Source: Vombatus ursinus
Taxonomy: Eukaryota > Chordata > Mammalia > Diprotodontia > Vombatidae
Length of the DNA: 64,000 nucleotides
Assembly: GCF_900497805.2 (NCBI RefSeq)
Contig: NW_020954590.1
Coordinates: 88,004,916 to 88,068,915 of the forward strand
Direction: 5' to 3'
Below are positions 10,720-21,961 of this stretch, in pieces. The notes under the pieces are model-generated. The model saw only the letters and a list, made by a program, of their open reading frames with translations. It did no database searches and was not told where the DNA came from. Positions within the stretch are counted from its first letter, which is position 1. Every line of letters starts with the position of its first letter. The position numbers and the translations under genes are program-made.

Positions 10720-11050
10720 TTTTCTTGGGTCCTTGCCTTCCTGTTTCTTTCATGAAGCCTTCTCTGAGCAGCCTAGCTCAAAATTCTCTCCCTGTACTCC
10801 CCAAAACATACTGACTATACCACTCATTCAGCCACTTATATGCTACCTTCTATGCCTCAGTATCTTTTTACGTACATGTTGTCTTCCCAAGCAGATTGTA
10901 AGTCACTTCAGGGACCTTATACTCCTTAGAATCACAGAACCTTTTAAGGACTTAAAAATTGTCTAATAGAACTTCAAACCCAAATTCTGCACGAATACAG
11001 TTCTCCACCACCATACACTGGCAACAGAGTTTCCCACATTTGGGAGACAT
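10720..11050 (+). mobile_element. L2 3' UTR fragment plus CORE-SINE patch
   Basis: 10720-10925 is sense L2 3' UTR (TCATGAAGCCTTCTCTGAGC, GTAAGTCACTTCAGGGAC). 10930-11050 looks like an antisense CORE-SINE (AGAATCACAGAACCTTTTAA). Confidence 0.5.
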
Positions 11051-11099
11051 GCAGGGGTCAGCATACCCAGAGGATGATGGATGAGCTATATCTTAGTAA

Positions 11100-11216
11100 A
11101 ATAATTTTCCTGGTCATGGTGTCCTTGCCTGGTAAGCACTCCCCACAGTATCTAGTACATTGCTTTCAACAGAGGAAGTACTCAATAAATATAAATTGAT
11201 CCATGGGGACAGCACT
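11100..11216 (+). mobile_element. L2 3' terminus
   Basis: TATCTAGTACATTGCTTTC to GAAGTACTCAATAAATATAA is the standard L2 3' end. Confidence 0.7.
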
Positions 11217-11466
11217 TGACTGGTTCCTTGTAATCCATAGCTCTCAGGGAATTCTTGGCCCAGCTATTGACCAGCTAAATTGGCAGCCTCGGAAGGTTCT
11301 ATTTTCAGGCTCCCAATATAGCCAGAAGTATGGAGAAAGAATTTTAAAAGATATAATTTAAAACATATATGGCCAACCTTTTAACACCATATAAAACTTC
11401 ACTACCATATGAATGTACAAAAAATTATGGTCCTGTTTCCAGAAACTACCCAAATTGAATTTTCCC

Positions 11467-11928
11467 AAGAATATCTTTTTTAAATTTTTTATTAATTTAT
11501 TTTCATTTATCAACAATCACTTCCATAAGCTTTTGAGCTTTAAATTTTTCTCCACCTACTTTCCAGCCTCCCTCCCCAAGACAGCACACAATCTGATACA
11601 GGCTATTCATATACATTCCTATTAAACATATTTTCACATTAGTCATGTTGTAAGGAAGAATTAGAACCAATAGGAGGAACCACAAGAAAGAGGAAACAAA
11701 ACAAAACAGAAGAAAAAAATAGCAAATGGTATGCTTCGATATGCATTCAAACTCCATAGTTCTTTCTTTGGATGTGGATAGCATTTTCCATCTTGAGACT
11801 TTAGGAGATGTCTTAGATCCTTGCATTGCTGAGAAGGGCTAAGTCTATCAAAGTTAGTCATCGCACAAAGTGGCTGTTACTATGTACAACATTCTCCTGG
11901 TTTTGCTCACTTCACTCAGCATCAGTCC
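11467..11928 (-). mobile_element. L1 3' end, 5'-truncated
   Basis: Antisense L1 3' UTR with the same landmarks as 5925-6258, but longer: the reversed tail, CCAGCCTCCCTCCCCAAGAC, GTTGTAAGGAAGAATTAGAA, CTTTGGATGTGGATAGCATT, CATTGCTGAGAAGGGCTAAG. It matches 27085-27474 in inverted orientation. Confidence 0.9.
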
Positions 11929-11994
11929 ATACGCTAATATCTTTATCCTCATAGCCTCAGATTTAGGTCAAGACATTAGGGATAAGGAAATTGA

Positions 11995-12105
11995 GGGGGC
12001 AGGCTCCATGTAATTTTTCATCTTTTTATCCCCATTGACTCACACAAGATCTTGGATATAGTAGGAACTTAATAAATGTTTGTTGAATTTAATGGATTGA
12101 AACTG
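11995..12105 (+). mobile_element. L2 3' terminus
   Basis: Ends GGAACTTAATAAATGTTTGT. Its first half is similar to 10440-10535. Confidence 0.65.
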
Positions 12106-12299
12106 AATTGAAGGGCTCTTTATGGTCAGAAAAATTGAAAACAAAATCCCTAGGTTTAAAATAAATTTATTTTTGACCACCAGAGAGCAGTAAGACCATA
12201 CAGAATAGTCAATCTATCCTGTTCCAAGACTGAAATCTAGTTTAAGATAAATTTTTGAAACAATTTTGATGTGTACTGTTATACAATTTTGCTAATGGC

Positions 12300-12385
12300 A
12301 GTTATTATATATATAATAATAATTGTGCTTATGGTACTTTAAGGTTTTTGAAGTACTTAATATCCATTATTTCATTTGATAATGA
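12300..12385 (-). mobile_element. CORE-SINE 3' fragment
   Basis: ATAATAATAATTGTGC then TACTTTAAGGTTTTTGAAGT: antisense 3' end, truncated. The following 12386-12960 has no confident assignment. Confidence 0.5.
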
Positions 12386-12964
12386 TTAATTTAGCATTCT
12401 TGGTCATCACTTTCTGCTGCTTAACCCACATAAATGTATTTCTTCTTTGCAGCTGTAAAATGGGGAAATGTCAGAACTTATCAATTTTAAAAGGTTGTAA
12501 TAAACTTTAATAATAATGTTACAGTATGCTTTAAAGCTCCTTGGATATAAACCTTTTAGTCATTGTTTAGTATTACATTATTTATGGTAACTTATTCTTC
12601 GAATTTTCAGTGGATTCATGACGCATGTCATTGCTGTGTGTGCTCCCTCTAGAGGTGAAGATTCCTTCATCCTACGTGATGGCTGACCATGTCCTCCAGC
12701 TTCAAGTCCAGTGTTTGATGTCATAGGGGTTGGGAGCAGGTCTAGACCTGTGAGTGCATTGGCTCAGGGAACCTCTGGCTGAAGCAATTCCCTCTACCAA
12801 TGCAGAGAAGTTTCTGTCTGCAATCTATGGTCATAGAGAGTTTTCTGGAGCACTGATTCATACTATGTGACCCTAGGCAAGTAATTTTACCTCTCAATAC
12901 TCTAGAGCAGTGACTCTCTAAAATATGATTGCAGATAATTAAGTTTTAAACCTGGCACAAACAG

Positions 12965-13650
12965 TAAAAGTTGTAGGATTTCAGAGGAAATGGAGGTGAG
13001 TTACAGTCTGACTAGTCAGAAAAAGCTTCAAAGAGGAGGTGGAGCTTGAGCTGGGCTTTGAAGGACAGGAAACATTTCAGGAAGTGGAGCTGGAATAGAG
13101 AGTCCAATATGGAACAAAGGAGGAATGAGGTTGGATGAGGAAGTGGGGCTTGATTTGTTGAGGGCCTTGAAAGTCATAGTTTACATGGGGTATAGTAAGA
13201 AATAGGGTTCTACTGAGTAAGAAAAAGGTATTTGGGGCAGTCTATGTGATACAGATTGGAGCAGCTAGGTGGCACAGAGGATGGCGTGCCAGGCCTGGAG
13301 TTGGGAAGACCAGAGTTCAAATTTGACCTTAGACGTTTGCTATTTCTGTGACCCTGGGCAAGTCACTTAACCCTGTTTGCTTCAGTTTCCTCATCTGTAG
13401 AATGAGCTGGAAAAGGAAATGGTAAACCAGTATCTTTGCCAAGAAAACCCCAAATGGGGTCACAAAGAGTCAGACATGACTAAAAATTGACTGCACAACA
13501 ACAAATTTAATACAGATTAGAGAAGATAATCTGAAGCCAATGAAGCCAGTCAGGAAGTAGCTACAGGAGCAGTCCAGGCAAGAGGCCTGAACTTAGGTGG
13601 ACGTTGTGAGTATGGATAAAGGACAGATTGGAGAGAGCTGGAAGAAAACT
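12965..13650 (-). mobile_element. L2 LINE, antisense, split by a SINE
   Basis: Antisense L2 3' UTR: GCTTGAGCTGGGCTTTGAAG, GGCCTTGAAAGTCATAG, and after the SINE GTAGCTACAGGAGCAGTCC with GGCCTGAACTTAGGTGG. The SINE at 13261-13509 interrupts it, so L2 is older. Confidence 0.65.
13261..13509 (+). mobile_element. Marsupial tRNA-type SINE with target-site duplication
   Basis: GCAGCTAGGTGGCACAGAGG to CACAACAACAAAT. Flanked by ATACAGATTGGA (13249-13260) and ATACAGATTAGA (13510-13521), a 12-bp duplication with one mismatch. Confidence 0.93.
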
Positions 13651-13789
13651 TCAACCAAGTAAATTGTTACTTCTAAAATGGCAGGGAGTGGGTGGTGGCA
13701 ATCATAGGGAGAGTGCCTCTTCCTCAACGCATCACCCTCCGAGAAGATTTTGTCAAGCCTGATTGAATGGCACGAGGGGATTTCAGCAT

Positions 13790-15330
13790 CCTACTCTTCA
13801 GCTGTACTGCTCATCCCATCCCTGAGCCCTAGAAGTTCCTTTGGTCCGTGACACAATCCTCATTGTGTTGTAACAGTCTTCTTGGCTAGGTCCTAGAGAA
13901 GATCTTTATACAATGAGATGGCCTGAAAGCTGTCCTTGTCTTTTAAAGATTTCCTGACTCTCTCAATTCTCTTCTAACTAGTCGATATGCTTAAATATCT
14001 TTGGCAGACTGTAGACCATTACTTTAGACAGAGGCTTCATGACCACTTGCCTGTGATGTTGTATAGAAGATTCCTGTTCAGTTTTGTGTTGTACTAGAAG
14101 ACTTGGGACGTGTCTGCTAACTGAAATTCTAGGATTTTATGAAACTAATATTATAGTATTCCATTATTTACTACCATATAATGTCATTACAAGGTTGGAA
14201 TTAGAAGATTTGGGAGAGCTTGAGCTTATGAAAAGTGCTGAACAATTTTCCTTTTCCATTGTAGTGCTGGTCCAAAATATATGTGCTGATAGACTAACTC
14301 AAAGGGCTGTCCATCGAACTGCTTGGCATAGTTGGAGCAATATACTATCTCCATCTACTTGGTTCTCCCTGTTTGGATTGTTAAGTTGATCTTCTTTGAG
14401 TGTTCATTAAAGAGACCCAATCACACTTGGGGACTTGATGGAGTTAGCACAAAGGCATCTGGAAGATTCTACCATCTACATGGAACCCCACTTCCATTTG
14501 GACAGCCCATATGTCATTGGTGAATACCTTTGGTGAGCATGTCTCCCTGTTTTATGCTTCCCTTGATATTGATATTCAGAAGATTACTGAACAAATTTAT
14601 CTCTGTGGTTGTACCTCTCAAGAAATCTCACGTTATCTTAAGTTATACATGGGAGACACTTTATTGGAGGAGAGGTTTAAGAATTTTTTTTGTCCAACCA
14701 AACCAAATACTTAAAAAAACAACAACAAATAATAAACACATTGGGCTCTTGTATTCTCTACACCTTCCAAGCATTTGTATGAGTACAGAAATGTGACCTC
14801 CTGTTAAAATCATTCACTAAAGTCTGCTTATTCCTTCTCATATTTCATCAAGGAATCTTATATTTATTCTCATAAAGATTTTTATAAAGATGAGAAAGTA
14901 TGTGTACAGGTAGGTGGTTAATGATGTCCTCTCACTCATCACATTTTGGTAAAAAAAATATCTAGCGTGATTTTTTTCCCCAGTGGTTCATTATATTCCC
15001 CTTTACCAGACACATTAAAAATCTGTCCTTCAAAGCATTCAAATTTGCGACACTTCCAGCATAGATTTCTTCCGTAACACTTCCTGGTATGTTTTGTCTA
15101 ATTAAACAATTCTTCCTGTCTTCTTTATCAGTGCTACTCCTACTTCCTCATATGTTATATGACCACGATGGACGAAGGCATTAGAATCCAGATGTGGTGA
15201 ATGCAAATTTCACTTGCCCCAAATGATGTGAAATATTTGATATGAAAAGGTTGACAGATTTGTTCCACGTTTCATCTGCTTGTTCCTCTAATTTCATCTA
15301 TAAATGCCCTTATGAGCCAGCATTGTTAGG
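13790..15330 (-). mobile_element. RTE-type LINE, decayed
   Basis: On the minus strand, around 14580-14500, one frame reads NIKGSIKQGDML and an adjacent frame continues SPKVFTNDIWA. This is the G-x-x-QGD box of an RTE/L1-type reverse transcriptase, with a VDG strand after it. Further 3' (about 14330-14250) comes FDGQPFELVYQHIYFG, matching the RTE 'LDG..IE.V..YIYLG' segment. Multiple stops and frame changes are present and no domain is whole. Limits are approximate; the part right of 14900 is the least certain. Confidence 0.55.
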
Positions 15331-15454
15331 CTTTATGCTAAACTTTATGCAGATTTATTTTCCCCTTCATTGATTTTTCTCTGATTTGTGAGGCAATCTT
15401 TCATCCTCCTCTTCCATCGTCGTTTTGCAAATAGCTTTATATTCAAAGCCAGGC

Positions 15455-15555
15455 AGTCAGTCAATAGGCATTGATTAACCACTTGCTCCGCTTCAGGAGC
15501 TGTGTTAATTGCCAGGCATACAAAGGAAGACAAAACCAGCCCTAGCATTGCCCTT
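15455..15555 (-). mobile_element. L2 3' terminus, antisense
   Basis: AGTCAATAGGCATTGATTAA to ATTGCCAGGCATACAAAGG. Confidence 0.55.
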
Positions 15556-15799
15556 GGTGGTCATTGGTGGCCATGAAGCCTGCTTGGTAAGAAAGTGAAG
15601 TTTGTGTTGATTAAAGCAGTTTGCTTTTTTTGTTGTAATGAAATAGCCAGGGGTCCCAGAAAGCCCTGGACAATAGCCAGCACTCAAGTAGTGAGTAGTA
15701 CAGACTCCAAATCCAGCATTCTCTCCACAGCCCCAGTGGCCTCAATCTCTACCCAGATAAATCAAAACAAGCTAGTTTGAAGAAAGAGAAACCACTAAC

Positions 15800-15995
15800 C
15801 ATTTTGGAGGTGATTGCATTTACAAAGTGCTATGGGCCAGGAGCGGGGTATACAGATACAAAAGTAAGACAGTCCCTGCTTCAAGGAACTTAAATTCAAA
15901 TAGGGTTTTATTCTAATGATATATTCAAGGTCATAACATTAGAATATATAGCAGAGCTGGGATTCTAACCCAGTCCTCTGATTCCAAACTCAGTT
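15800..15995 (-). mobile_element. L2 3' terminus joined to CORE-SINE fragment
   Basis: 15800-15900 is antisense L2 (TACAAAGTGCTATGGGCCAG, GTCCCTGCTTCAAGGAACTT). 15905-15995 is an antisense CORE-SINE (CAAGGTCATAACATTAG, GGGATTCTAACCCAG). The following 15996-16270 holds a GTTTT-rich run and unassigned DNA. Confidence 0.5.
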
Positions 15996-16274
15996 TTTTT
16001 GTTTGTTTTTGTTTTGTTTTATTTGTTTCTCCAGTTTCTGTAATCAGAATTTCTATAATCTATAGTTGTAGAAAAAGAATAACATTTTGGAAAATATTGC
16101 AAAAAAACCCAAACAAACATTATTACCAATTTAACCACTGGTACTATAAATATGAGTCCTTGTCCAAAAAACAATGAGTTGACATACTGGAGAAGCTCAG
16201 TCATATCAGTGTGAAATTCTCACTAGAAATAAAATTGGATATATAGAAGTTACAATTCAATGGGAGAATGCTAC

Positions 16275-16735
16275 ATGGATTCCCCCTAGGGAGACAAATA
16301 AGGCTCTTATATTATGCCTCGATAGATACTCTTTGATCCAGCAACACTGGCCTCCTTGTCATCCCATGAACAAGACACTCCATTTCTCAGCTCTGAGCAT
16401 TCTCTTTAGCCGTACTCCGCATCTGGAACACTCTCCTTATTCCACTCCAACTACTGACCTCCCTGGCCTCCTTTAAATCCCAACCAAAATCCCACCTTCT
16501 ACAGGAAGACTTCCCCTACTCCTTTAAATTCCAGTGCCTTCCCTCTTCTAATGATTTCCTGTTTATCCTGTATATAGTTCCCTTCATATACATTTGCTTG
16601 CATGTTAGATTGAAAGCTCTCCCATTAGACTGAAAGCTCCTTGAAGGTAGGGACTGTCTTTTGTATCTTTTTGTATTTCCAACACTTATCTCAGTGCATG
16701 GCACACAGTGAGTACTTAATATTTGTTTGTTTGGT
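16275..16735 (+). mobile_element. L2 3' UTR and terminus
   Basis: Sense L2: CATCTGGAACACTCTCCTTA, CCTTCTACAGGAAGACTTCC, AAGCTCCTTGAAGGTAGGGA, ending GAGTACTTAATATTTGTTTG. Confidence 0.8.
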
Positions 16736-16737
16736 TA

Positions 16738-18085
16738 GCTGGCTGTTGTCCTTCGTTTTTGAAGAGGACCAAAATGACATCATGATGTTAGTTAGAGTCA
16801 AGGCACAGTGTGTCCAACCTCGGACCAATATGAGGTTGGAATGCTCTGCCACAGATCAGGTACACATAGTCCGTATGAACATTTGGAGGGGAGATGTCTA
16901 AATTTGTGCATCTCATATTTCTTTTGAGCTTCTACAATTCTGCTTTGCTCATGTAGAGTACAGCACCTTTTTGGATGTGGCACGCTGTGCTGGGCAGTCC
17001 TGAGCCGTTGTCTCCCATGTCTCACAACTGATTCCAAAGTTCTTTAGAAAGACTTCGAGAGCGTCCTGATATTGCTTCTTCTGACTTCCGCGTGGGCTCT
17101 TGTCTTGTGTGGGTGCTCCTTAAAATCGTCTTTTAGGCAAACTTACTGTTGTCATTGGAACAATGTGGCCAGCCCATCAGAGTTGTGCTCTCTGCAGTAC
17201 AGTTTGAATGCTTCGCAGTTCAGCTCAAGAAAGAACCTCAGGGTCTCATACCTTATCTTGCCTGGTGATCTTCAGACTCTTCCTAAGACAATTCAGATGG
17301 AACTGATTCAGTTTCCTGGCATGGCACTGGTAGACTGTCCAGGTTTCACATGCATACAGCAATGAGGTCAGCACAACAGCTCTGTAGACCTTCAACTTGG
17401 TAGGCAGCCTAATACCTCTTTCTCTCCCACACTTTTTTTCCAAGCCTCCCAAACACTGAGCTAGCTCTGGCAATTCATGCATCAATCTCTTCACCTATGT
17501 ATACAACCTGGAAGGTATACTGACAAAGTAAGTGAACTTATGCACAGCATTCAAAATTTCTCCATTTGATGTAACTGACAGTTCTACATATGGATGGTGA
17601 GGTGCTGGCTGGTGGAGAACCTGTGTTTTCTTGGTATTGATTGTTAGGCCAGAATTAGCACAAGTAGCAGAGAATCAATTTATATTTTGTTGCATCTCAG
17701 CTCAGAAGCTGCACTGAGTGCACAATCATCTGCAACCAGAAAGTCTGACACCAACTCTCCCTCCACTTTTGTCTTGGCTTGTAGCCTTTGCACGTTAAAT
17801 AATTTATCATCAGTTCAGTAGCTGACCTTGATGCCATTTTTTGTCCTCATTGAAGGCGTCTGATGACATCACTAAAAACATCATGCTAAAAAGCATGGGA
17901 GCAAGCGGGTAACTGGGAAAGCGTGAGAACATTATCCATTGTCCAGAACTTGGGCAAATATGTTGTCATGAAACTAACATACAATACTAATGAACTTCTC
18001 CAGGCAACCAAATTTTTCCATAATTTTCTGCAAGTTCTCACAACTGACAGTATCAAAGGCCTTCATTAGAGTGCATCGATTCTAT
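16738..18085 (-). mobile_element. Decayed LINE with RT and C-terminal zinc-finger remnants
   Basis: On the minus strand three parts of one LINE ORF2 can be followed in order. At 18070-18020 is the RT 'KAFDTV' box. At about 17770-17600 is a degenerate ADD-containing RT palm followed by the 'NNQYQENTGSPPAST' strand. At 17494-17246 lies the best-preserved frame, reading KLKVYRAVVLTSLLYACETWT and ARKLNQFHLNCLRK, a standard motif after the RT thumb. Near the 3' end (17037-16798) come WESVV, RQRLRTAQH and KCSYGLCV..LWQSIPTSYWSEVGH, which fits a C-terminal CCHH-like finger with lost residues. The 3' end, at 16738-16780, matches the tails of the SINEs at 1722 and 35148. The LINE clade is not asserted; the protein signature differs from the RTE copies in this window. 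Confidence 0.72.
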
Positions 18086-18545
18086 AGCTGGAATGCACTC
18101 CCTCCTCATCTGTTATGCTCAGAATCATGATCATCATTTGAGGCTAAGCTTAGGTACTATTTTCTCTAAAAAGTCTTCTTATTCTACCTGCTCTTATGTC
18201 CACAATGGCTAGGACTTTCCTGCTTCTCAAATTAGTTTGTTTTTATTTATCTCTAAATGTATCAGGGCTATGGAGAGAATGCTGGATTTGGAGACTTTGC
18301 TAATTACTACTTGTATGACATTGGCTAAGTCAGTTAACCTTTCTGGGTCTCAGTTTCCTCATTTGACTGACTCAAGGACATTGGACTGCTAGATGACATC
18401 TAAGGTTCCTTCCAACTCTAAATCTATGATTATATATTCTATGGTAAAATGTAAGCTCCTCGAGGGCAGGAGACTATTTTTTTTTGCTTTTATAGGTGCT
18501 CATGAAATGTATGTTAAATGTTGAAATAAAATGTGTCATACTCTG
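18086..18545 (+). mobile_element. L2 3' UTR, split by a CORE-SINE
   Basis: Left part CTGGAATGCACTCCCTCCTC to CTTCTTATTCTACCTGC. Right part GTAAGCTCCTCGAGGGCAGG. The CORE-SINE at 18262-18435 lies between. Confidence 0.6.
18262..18435 (+). mobile_element. CORE-SINE (MIR/THER1-type)
   Basis: AGAATGCTGGATTTGGAGAC, GGGTCTCAGTTTCCTCATTT, TCCTTCCAACTCTAAATCTA. Confidence 0.8.
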
Positions 18546-18802
18546 ATCAGTAAAAATAGTCATTTTAAATAAAGTTTTAGAAATTTACTTAGCACTCATT
18601 ATATGAAAATAGAAATAGTATCATACTTCATTCGTTCATTCACCATTCATCCATATATTTGCCCAACAGAATGAATGTCCATTTCAGTGGAAGTGAATTT
18701 TCCTACTTATCTTTCTACCCCTTTGCTCAACTGAAATTGAATAAAATATTTCCCTCATAAACGGAGACCACTCTTTCAGTCATTTTCCTCCACTAACTGG
18801 GA

Positions 18803-18990
18803 GAGTATGCCATAGTGTGGTAAAAATGTTACTGGACTTACAGTCAGGAAACCTGGATTTGATTCAGACCTCAAAGATGCTTACTAGCTCTGAGATCATG
18901 ATTGAATCATACCAGTCTGTCTGAAGCTATTTCCCCATTTGCCAAACTGGGATAATACTACATGTCTCACAAGGCTACTGTGAAAAAACT
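18803..18990 (+). mobile_element. CORE-SINE, decayed
   Basis: CATAGTGTGGTAAAAATGTT, GGAAACCTGGATTTGATTC, GGGATAATACTACATGTCTC. Confidence 0.6.
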
Positions 18991-19299
18991 GCTTTGTAAC
19001 AACAGATTGTTGTATAAACACAGAATAAGTCATTGTTGTTCTACCTTTGTTCTCTGCTGCCATCTCTTTCCAAATGTGACCCACCAGCATTACTCAATGG
19101 TGGCTCCTCTTTTGAAAAACCCCTTTTTTCATTCTTATTTTCTCTAGAACACCTACTACTTTCTTAAAATGATTTTAGTGCCTGGCTCACAACCCTCTTT
19201 TCTACCCTGCCATTATCTTTGGTATAACTAGGGCCATCAGATGTAAAGGGAGAGATATAAATGATGTTTCAAAAGCAGTTCTAGGTTGTGGCAGAAATT

Positions 19300-19375
19300 A
19301 GTCAAGAAATATTAAGTGCTTACTATGTGCCAGGCACTGTGGTAAGCGCTGGAGAAGGTAGTGAATGGATAAGCA
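19300..19375 (-). mobile_element. L2 3' terminus, antisense
   Basis: ATTAAGTGCTTACTATGTGC then CAGGCACTGTGGTAAGCGC. Confidence 0.75.
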
Positions 19376-19725
19376 AAAACTAAAATTGATAAATGGAGGT
19401 CAGTAGTGAGGAAGTTTAACACAAGCTAGTCGAGAATTTCAGGAAGTATATAAAAGTTGTTTAATTGGAGTTAAAGGACATTAACCCTTTCATATCCAGA
19501 GACTATGTTTCATACCTGCAGCCCTATTATGTTGACCAGTGGTTGCCTCAGGCACCTATATCTAGGCCTGGGCTCATTCCATTCCCAGGCCATCTCATCA
19601 GTGGTTAAGCCTTGCCCACCTCCTCTTCCAGTTCTGTAATGATAATCAAATCAACTCCCACTCCCCACCCCTGTTACTTTCCAAACCAAAATATCACTTC
19701 TTGGCCATGACTCTCTTAAATATAT

Positions 19726-19965
19726 GTTTAGTCATTTTTCAGTTATGTCTGATTCTTCATGACCCCATTTGGGGTTTCCTTGGCAAAGATACTGGAGTGG
19801 TTTGCCATTTCCTTCTCCAGCTCATTTTACAGATGAGGAAACTGAGGCAAACAGGGTTAAATGACTTGCCCAGGGTCACACAGCTAGTAAGTGTCTGAGG
19901 GATTTGAACTCAGGTCTTCTTGACTCCAGGTCCAATGCTCTATCCACTGTGCCACCTAGCTGCCC
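19726..19965 (-). mobile_element. Marsupial tRNA-type SINE, full length
   Basis: Antisense copy with GACCCCATTTGGGGTTTCC, GAGGAAACTGAGGCAAACAG and head CACCTAGCTGCCC. Confidence 0.92.
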
Positions 19966-20703
19966 TGGCTCACTATAACAATGTCCTGAAACAAATTCTT
20001 CTTCCACCTACAACATGCAGCCTGTGAATTGTATGTCCTCAGTCTCCAATTTGTCTCCTTCATACCCCTCACTCCAGGGATGCTTCTCCCAGGCTGACTT
20101 GATTTTTAGTTTTCGACTTGTGCTCCAAGTAGACCCCTTCCCACACCTCCCTCCCCTCCTCAGATCCCACCTTGGGGAGCTTAGTGGAAAGAAGGACCGC
20201 AGAGAGCAACAGAGATCAGGCATACTTCCTTGCCCTCAGCTAAGGGGCCAACCTCTCCCCTCTGTCGGGGATAGCTGGCCCAAGCAGACCGTTCCCAGTC
20301 ACCCAGGCCTGAAGATTCTGAGTCATCTTTTACTCCTACCCATCTCCCACATCTGATTAGTCAACAAATCTCATCAATTCAATTTCCCCTGTAACTTCCT
20401 CCGGCGTCGGCCTTTCTCCTCCCACGGCTACCACTCTCATCCAGTCCCTCATTACCACTGTCTTGGAAACGACAGCCTTTCTTCAACTCTAGGGATTTTC
20501 TCCCTCCAATCCACTAATAAGTTTATCTTCCTAACTTAGGGCTTTGATCATATCACTCCCTAGATCACAATACTTCCTGCAGTGACTTGTTGCCAAGTGA
20601 ATGACATCTGAGCTTGTTATCTTCCCACTGGAGACTTCCAGAGTCTGACCCTTACCTGCCCCCGCCCCCAGCCGCGTCTTACACTATGGCCCCTAACGGA
20701 CCT

Positions 20704-20904
20704 CAGCAATTTTCAAACTTTTTAGTCTCGGGACCCCTTCACACTCTTAAAAATTATTAAGGATGCTCCCCCAAGAACTTTTAAGTGAATTATAGCTATC
20801 AATATTTACCTTACTAAAAATTAAAGCATCTTATTATTATGAAAATAATTCTGACCTCAAGGACCCTCTGAAAAGGCCCCTAGACTGTACATTGAGAATT
20901 GCTG
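20704..20904. mobile_element. hAT-Charlie-like MITE
   Basis: 201-bp non-coding element with inverted ends CAGCAATTTTCAAAC and the complement of CATTGAGAATTGCTG. Flanking 8-mers ACGGACCT and ATGTACCT match at 6 of 8 positions, consistent with the 8-bp duplication made by hAT transposases. The interior (GACCCCTTCACACTCTTAAA) resembles a widespread mammalian Charlie-type element. Confidence 0.75.
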
Positions 20905-20950
20905 ATGTACCTTATATTTCAGCCAGACCGGACTACCTGTTTTCTGGACA

Positions 20951-21103
20951 TTTTTTGGGGGGGGGCAAGGCAATTGGGGTTAAGTGACTTGCCTAGGGTC
21001 ACACAGCTAGTAAGTGTCAAGTGTCTGGTCTGAGACGGGATTTGAATTTAGGTCATCTTGACTCTAGGGTCGGTGCTCTATCCACTGTGCCACCTAGCTG
21101 CCC
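20951..21103 (-). mobile_element. Short WSINE1-like SINE
   Basis: Reversed poly-A tail (TTTTTT then G-run), GGCAATTGGGGTTAAGTGAC, head CACCTAGCTGCCC. Target-site duplication CTGGACA at 20944-20950 and 21104-21110. It carries a small tandem repeat AAGTGTC in the middle. Confidence 0.9.
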
Positions 21104-21309
21104 CTGGACACTTTTCATACCATCGATTCCACAGCTCAATCTGTCTGGAATACCTCTCTCTTTCACCTCTGCGTGCTGAAACCCTACCCATTCTTTGAGG
21201 CCCAATTCCAATGCCACTTCCTTTCTGAAGCCTTCCCTGATTCCTCCCATGTTCCAGGTAGAAGTGATCTTACCCTAATCTGAACTCTTATAAGATAGTG
21301 GTATAGTGT

Positions 21310-21838
21310 CGCAGTGGCAGCTAAGTGGTGCAGTGGATAGAGTGCTGGGTCTGGAGTCAGGAAGACCTGAGTTCAAATCCAGCCTTAACAATCAGTAGAT
21401 GTGTGACCCTGAGATAGTCATTTAACTTCTATCCACTTCAGTTTCCTCATTTGCAAAATGAGGATTGGGCAGCTAGGTGCAGTGGCTAGAGTGCTGAGCC
21501 TGGAGTCAGGAAGGCTCATCTTCACAAGTTTTAAATCTGGCCTCAGACTTGGCAAGTCACTTAACCCTATTTGCCTCAGTTCCCTCATCTGTGAAATGAG
21601 TGAGAAGGAAATGGTAAACCACTCCTGTGTCTTTGCCAAGAAAACCCCAAGTGGGGTCATGAAGAGTTGGACGCAACTGAAAAATGACTGAACAACAACA
21701 AAAATGAGGATAATAATAGCATCTACTCCTCAAGGTTTGTTCTGAGGATCAAATGAGATGATAATTGTAAAGTGCTTAGCATAGTGTCTAGCATACAGTA
21801 AGTTATATATAAATGTTAGCCACTATTATTATTATTGT
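21310..21838 (+). mobile_element. Marsupial SINE with MIR-like 3' half, host of a nested SINE
   Basis: The head at 21310-21466 (GGCAGCTAAGTGGTGCAGTG) continues after the nested SINE with GATAATAATAGCATCTACTC, CTGAGGATCAAATGAGATGA and (ATT)n to 21838. Confidence 0.85.
21467..21700 (+). mobile_element. Nested marsupial tRNA-type SINE
   Basis: GGGCAGCTAGGTGCAGTGGC to CTGAACAACAAC. Flanked by an 11-bp duplication AAAATGAGGAT at 21455-21465 and 21701-21711, so it inserted into the 21310-21838 element. Confidence 0.92.
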
Positions 21839-21961
21839 TGGACTTGAAGACTTCCAAGCTGCCATCTAACTCTAAATCTACGATTCTATATCACTTTGTT
21901 TCTCTCATATACTCAAAACATTTTACCTCATACTAATTTATGGGTGTGCTCTTTCTCAAGA

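Larger units (their letters stand above)
20300..21290 (+). mobile_element. L2 LINE, interrupted twice
   Basis: Sense L2 ORF2 end and 3' UTR: GAGTCATCTTTTACTCCTAC, AATCTCATCAATTCAATTTC, GGGCTTTGATCATATCACTC, then after two insertions CTGTCTGGAATACCTCTCTC and CTTTCTGAAGCCTTCCCTG. It was invaded by a hAT MITE (20704-20904) and a short SINE (20951-21103). Confidence 0.75.

Noticed and set aside
14084-14796. Cluster of plus-strand open frames of 63-101 aa
   Set aside because: Antisense shadow of the minus-strand RTE reverse transcriptase.
20381-20440. CpG-rich promoter
   Set aside because: Only a handful of CpGs, all within L2-derived sequence.
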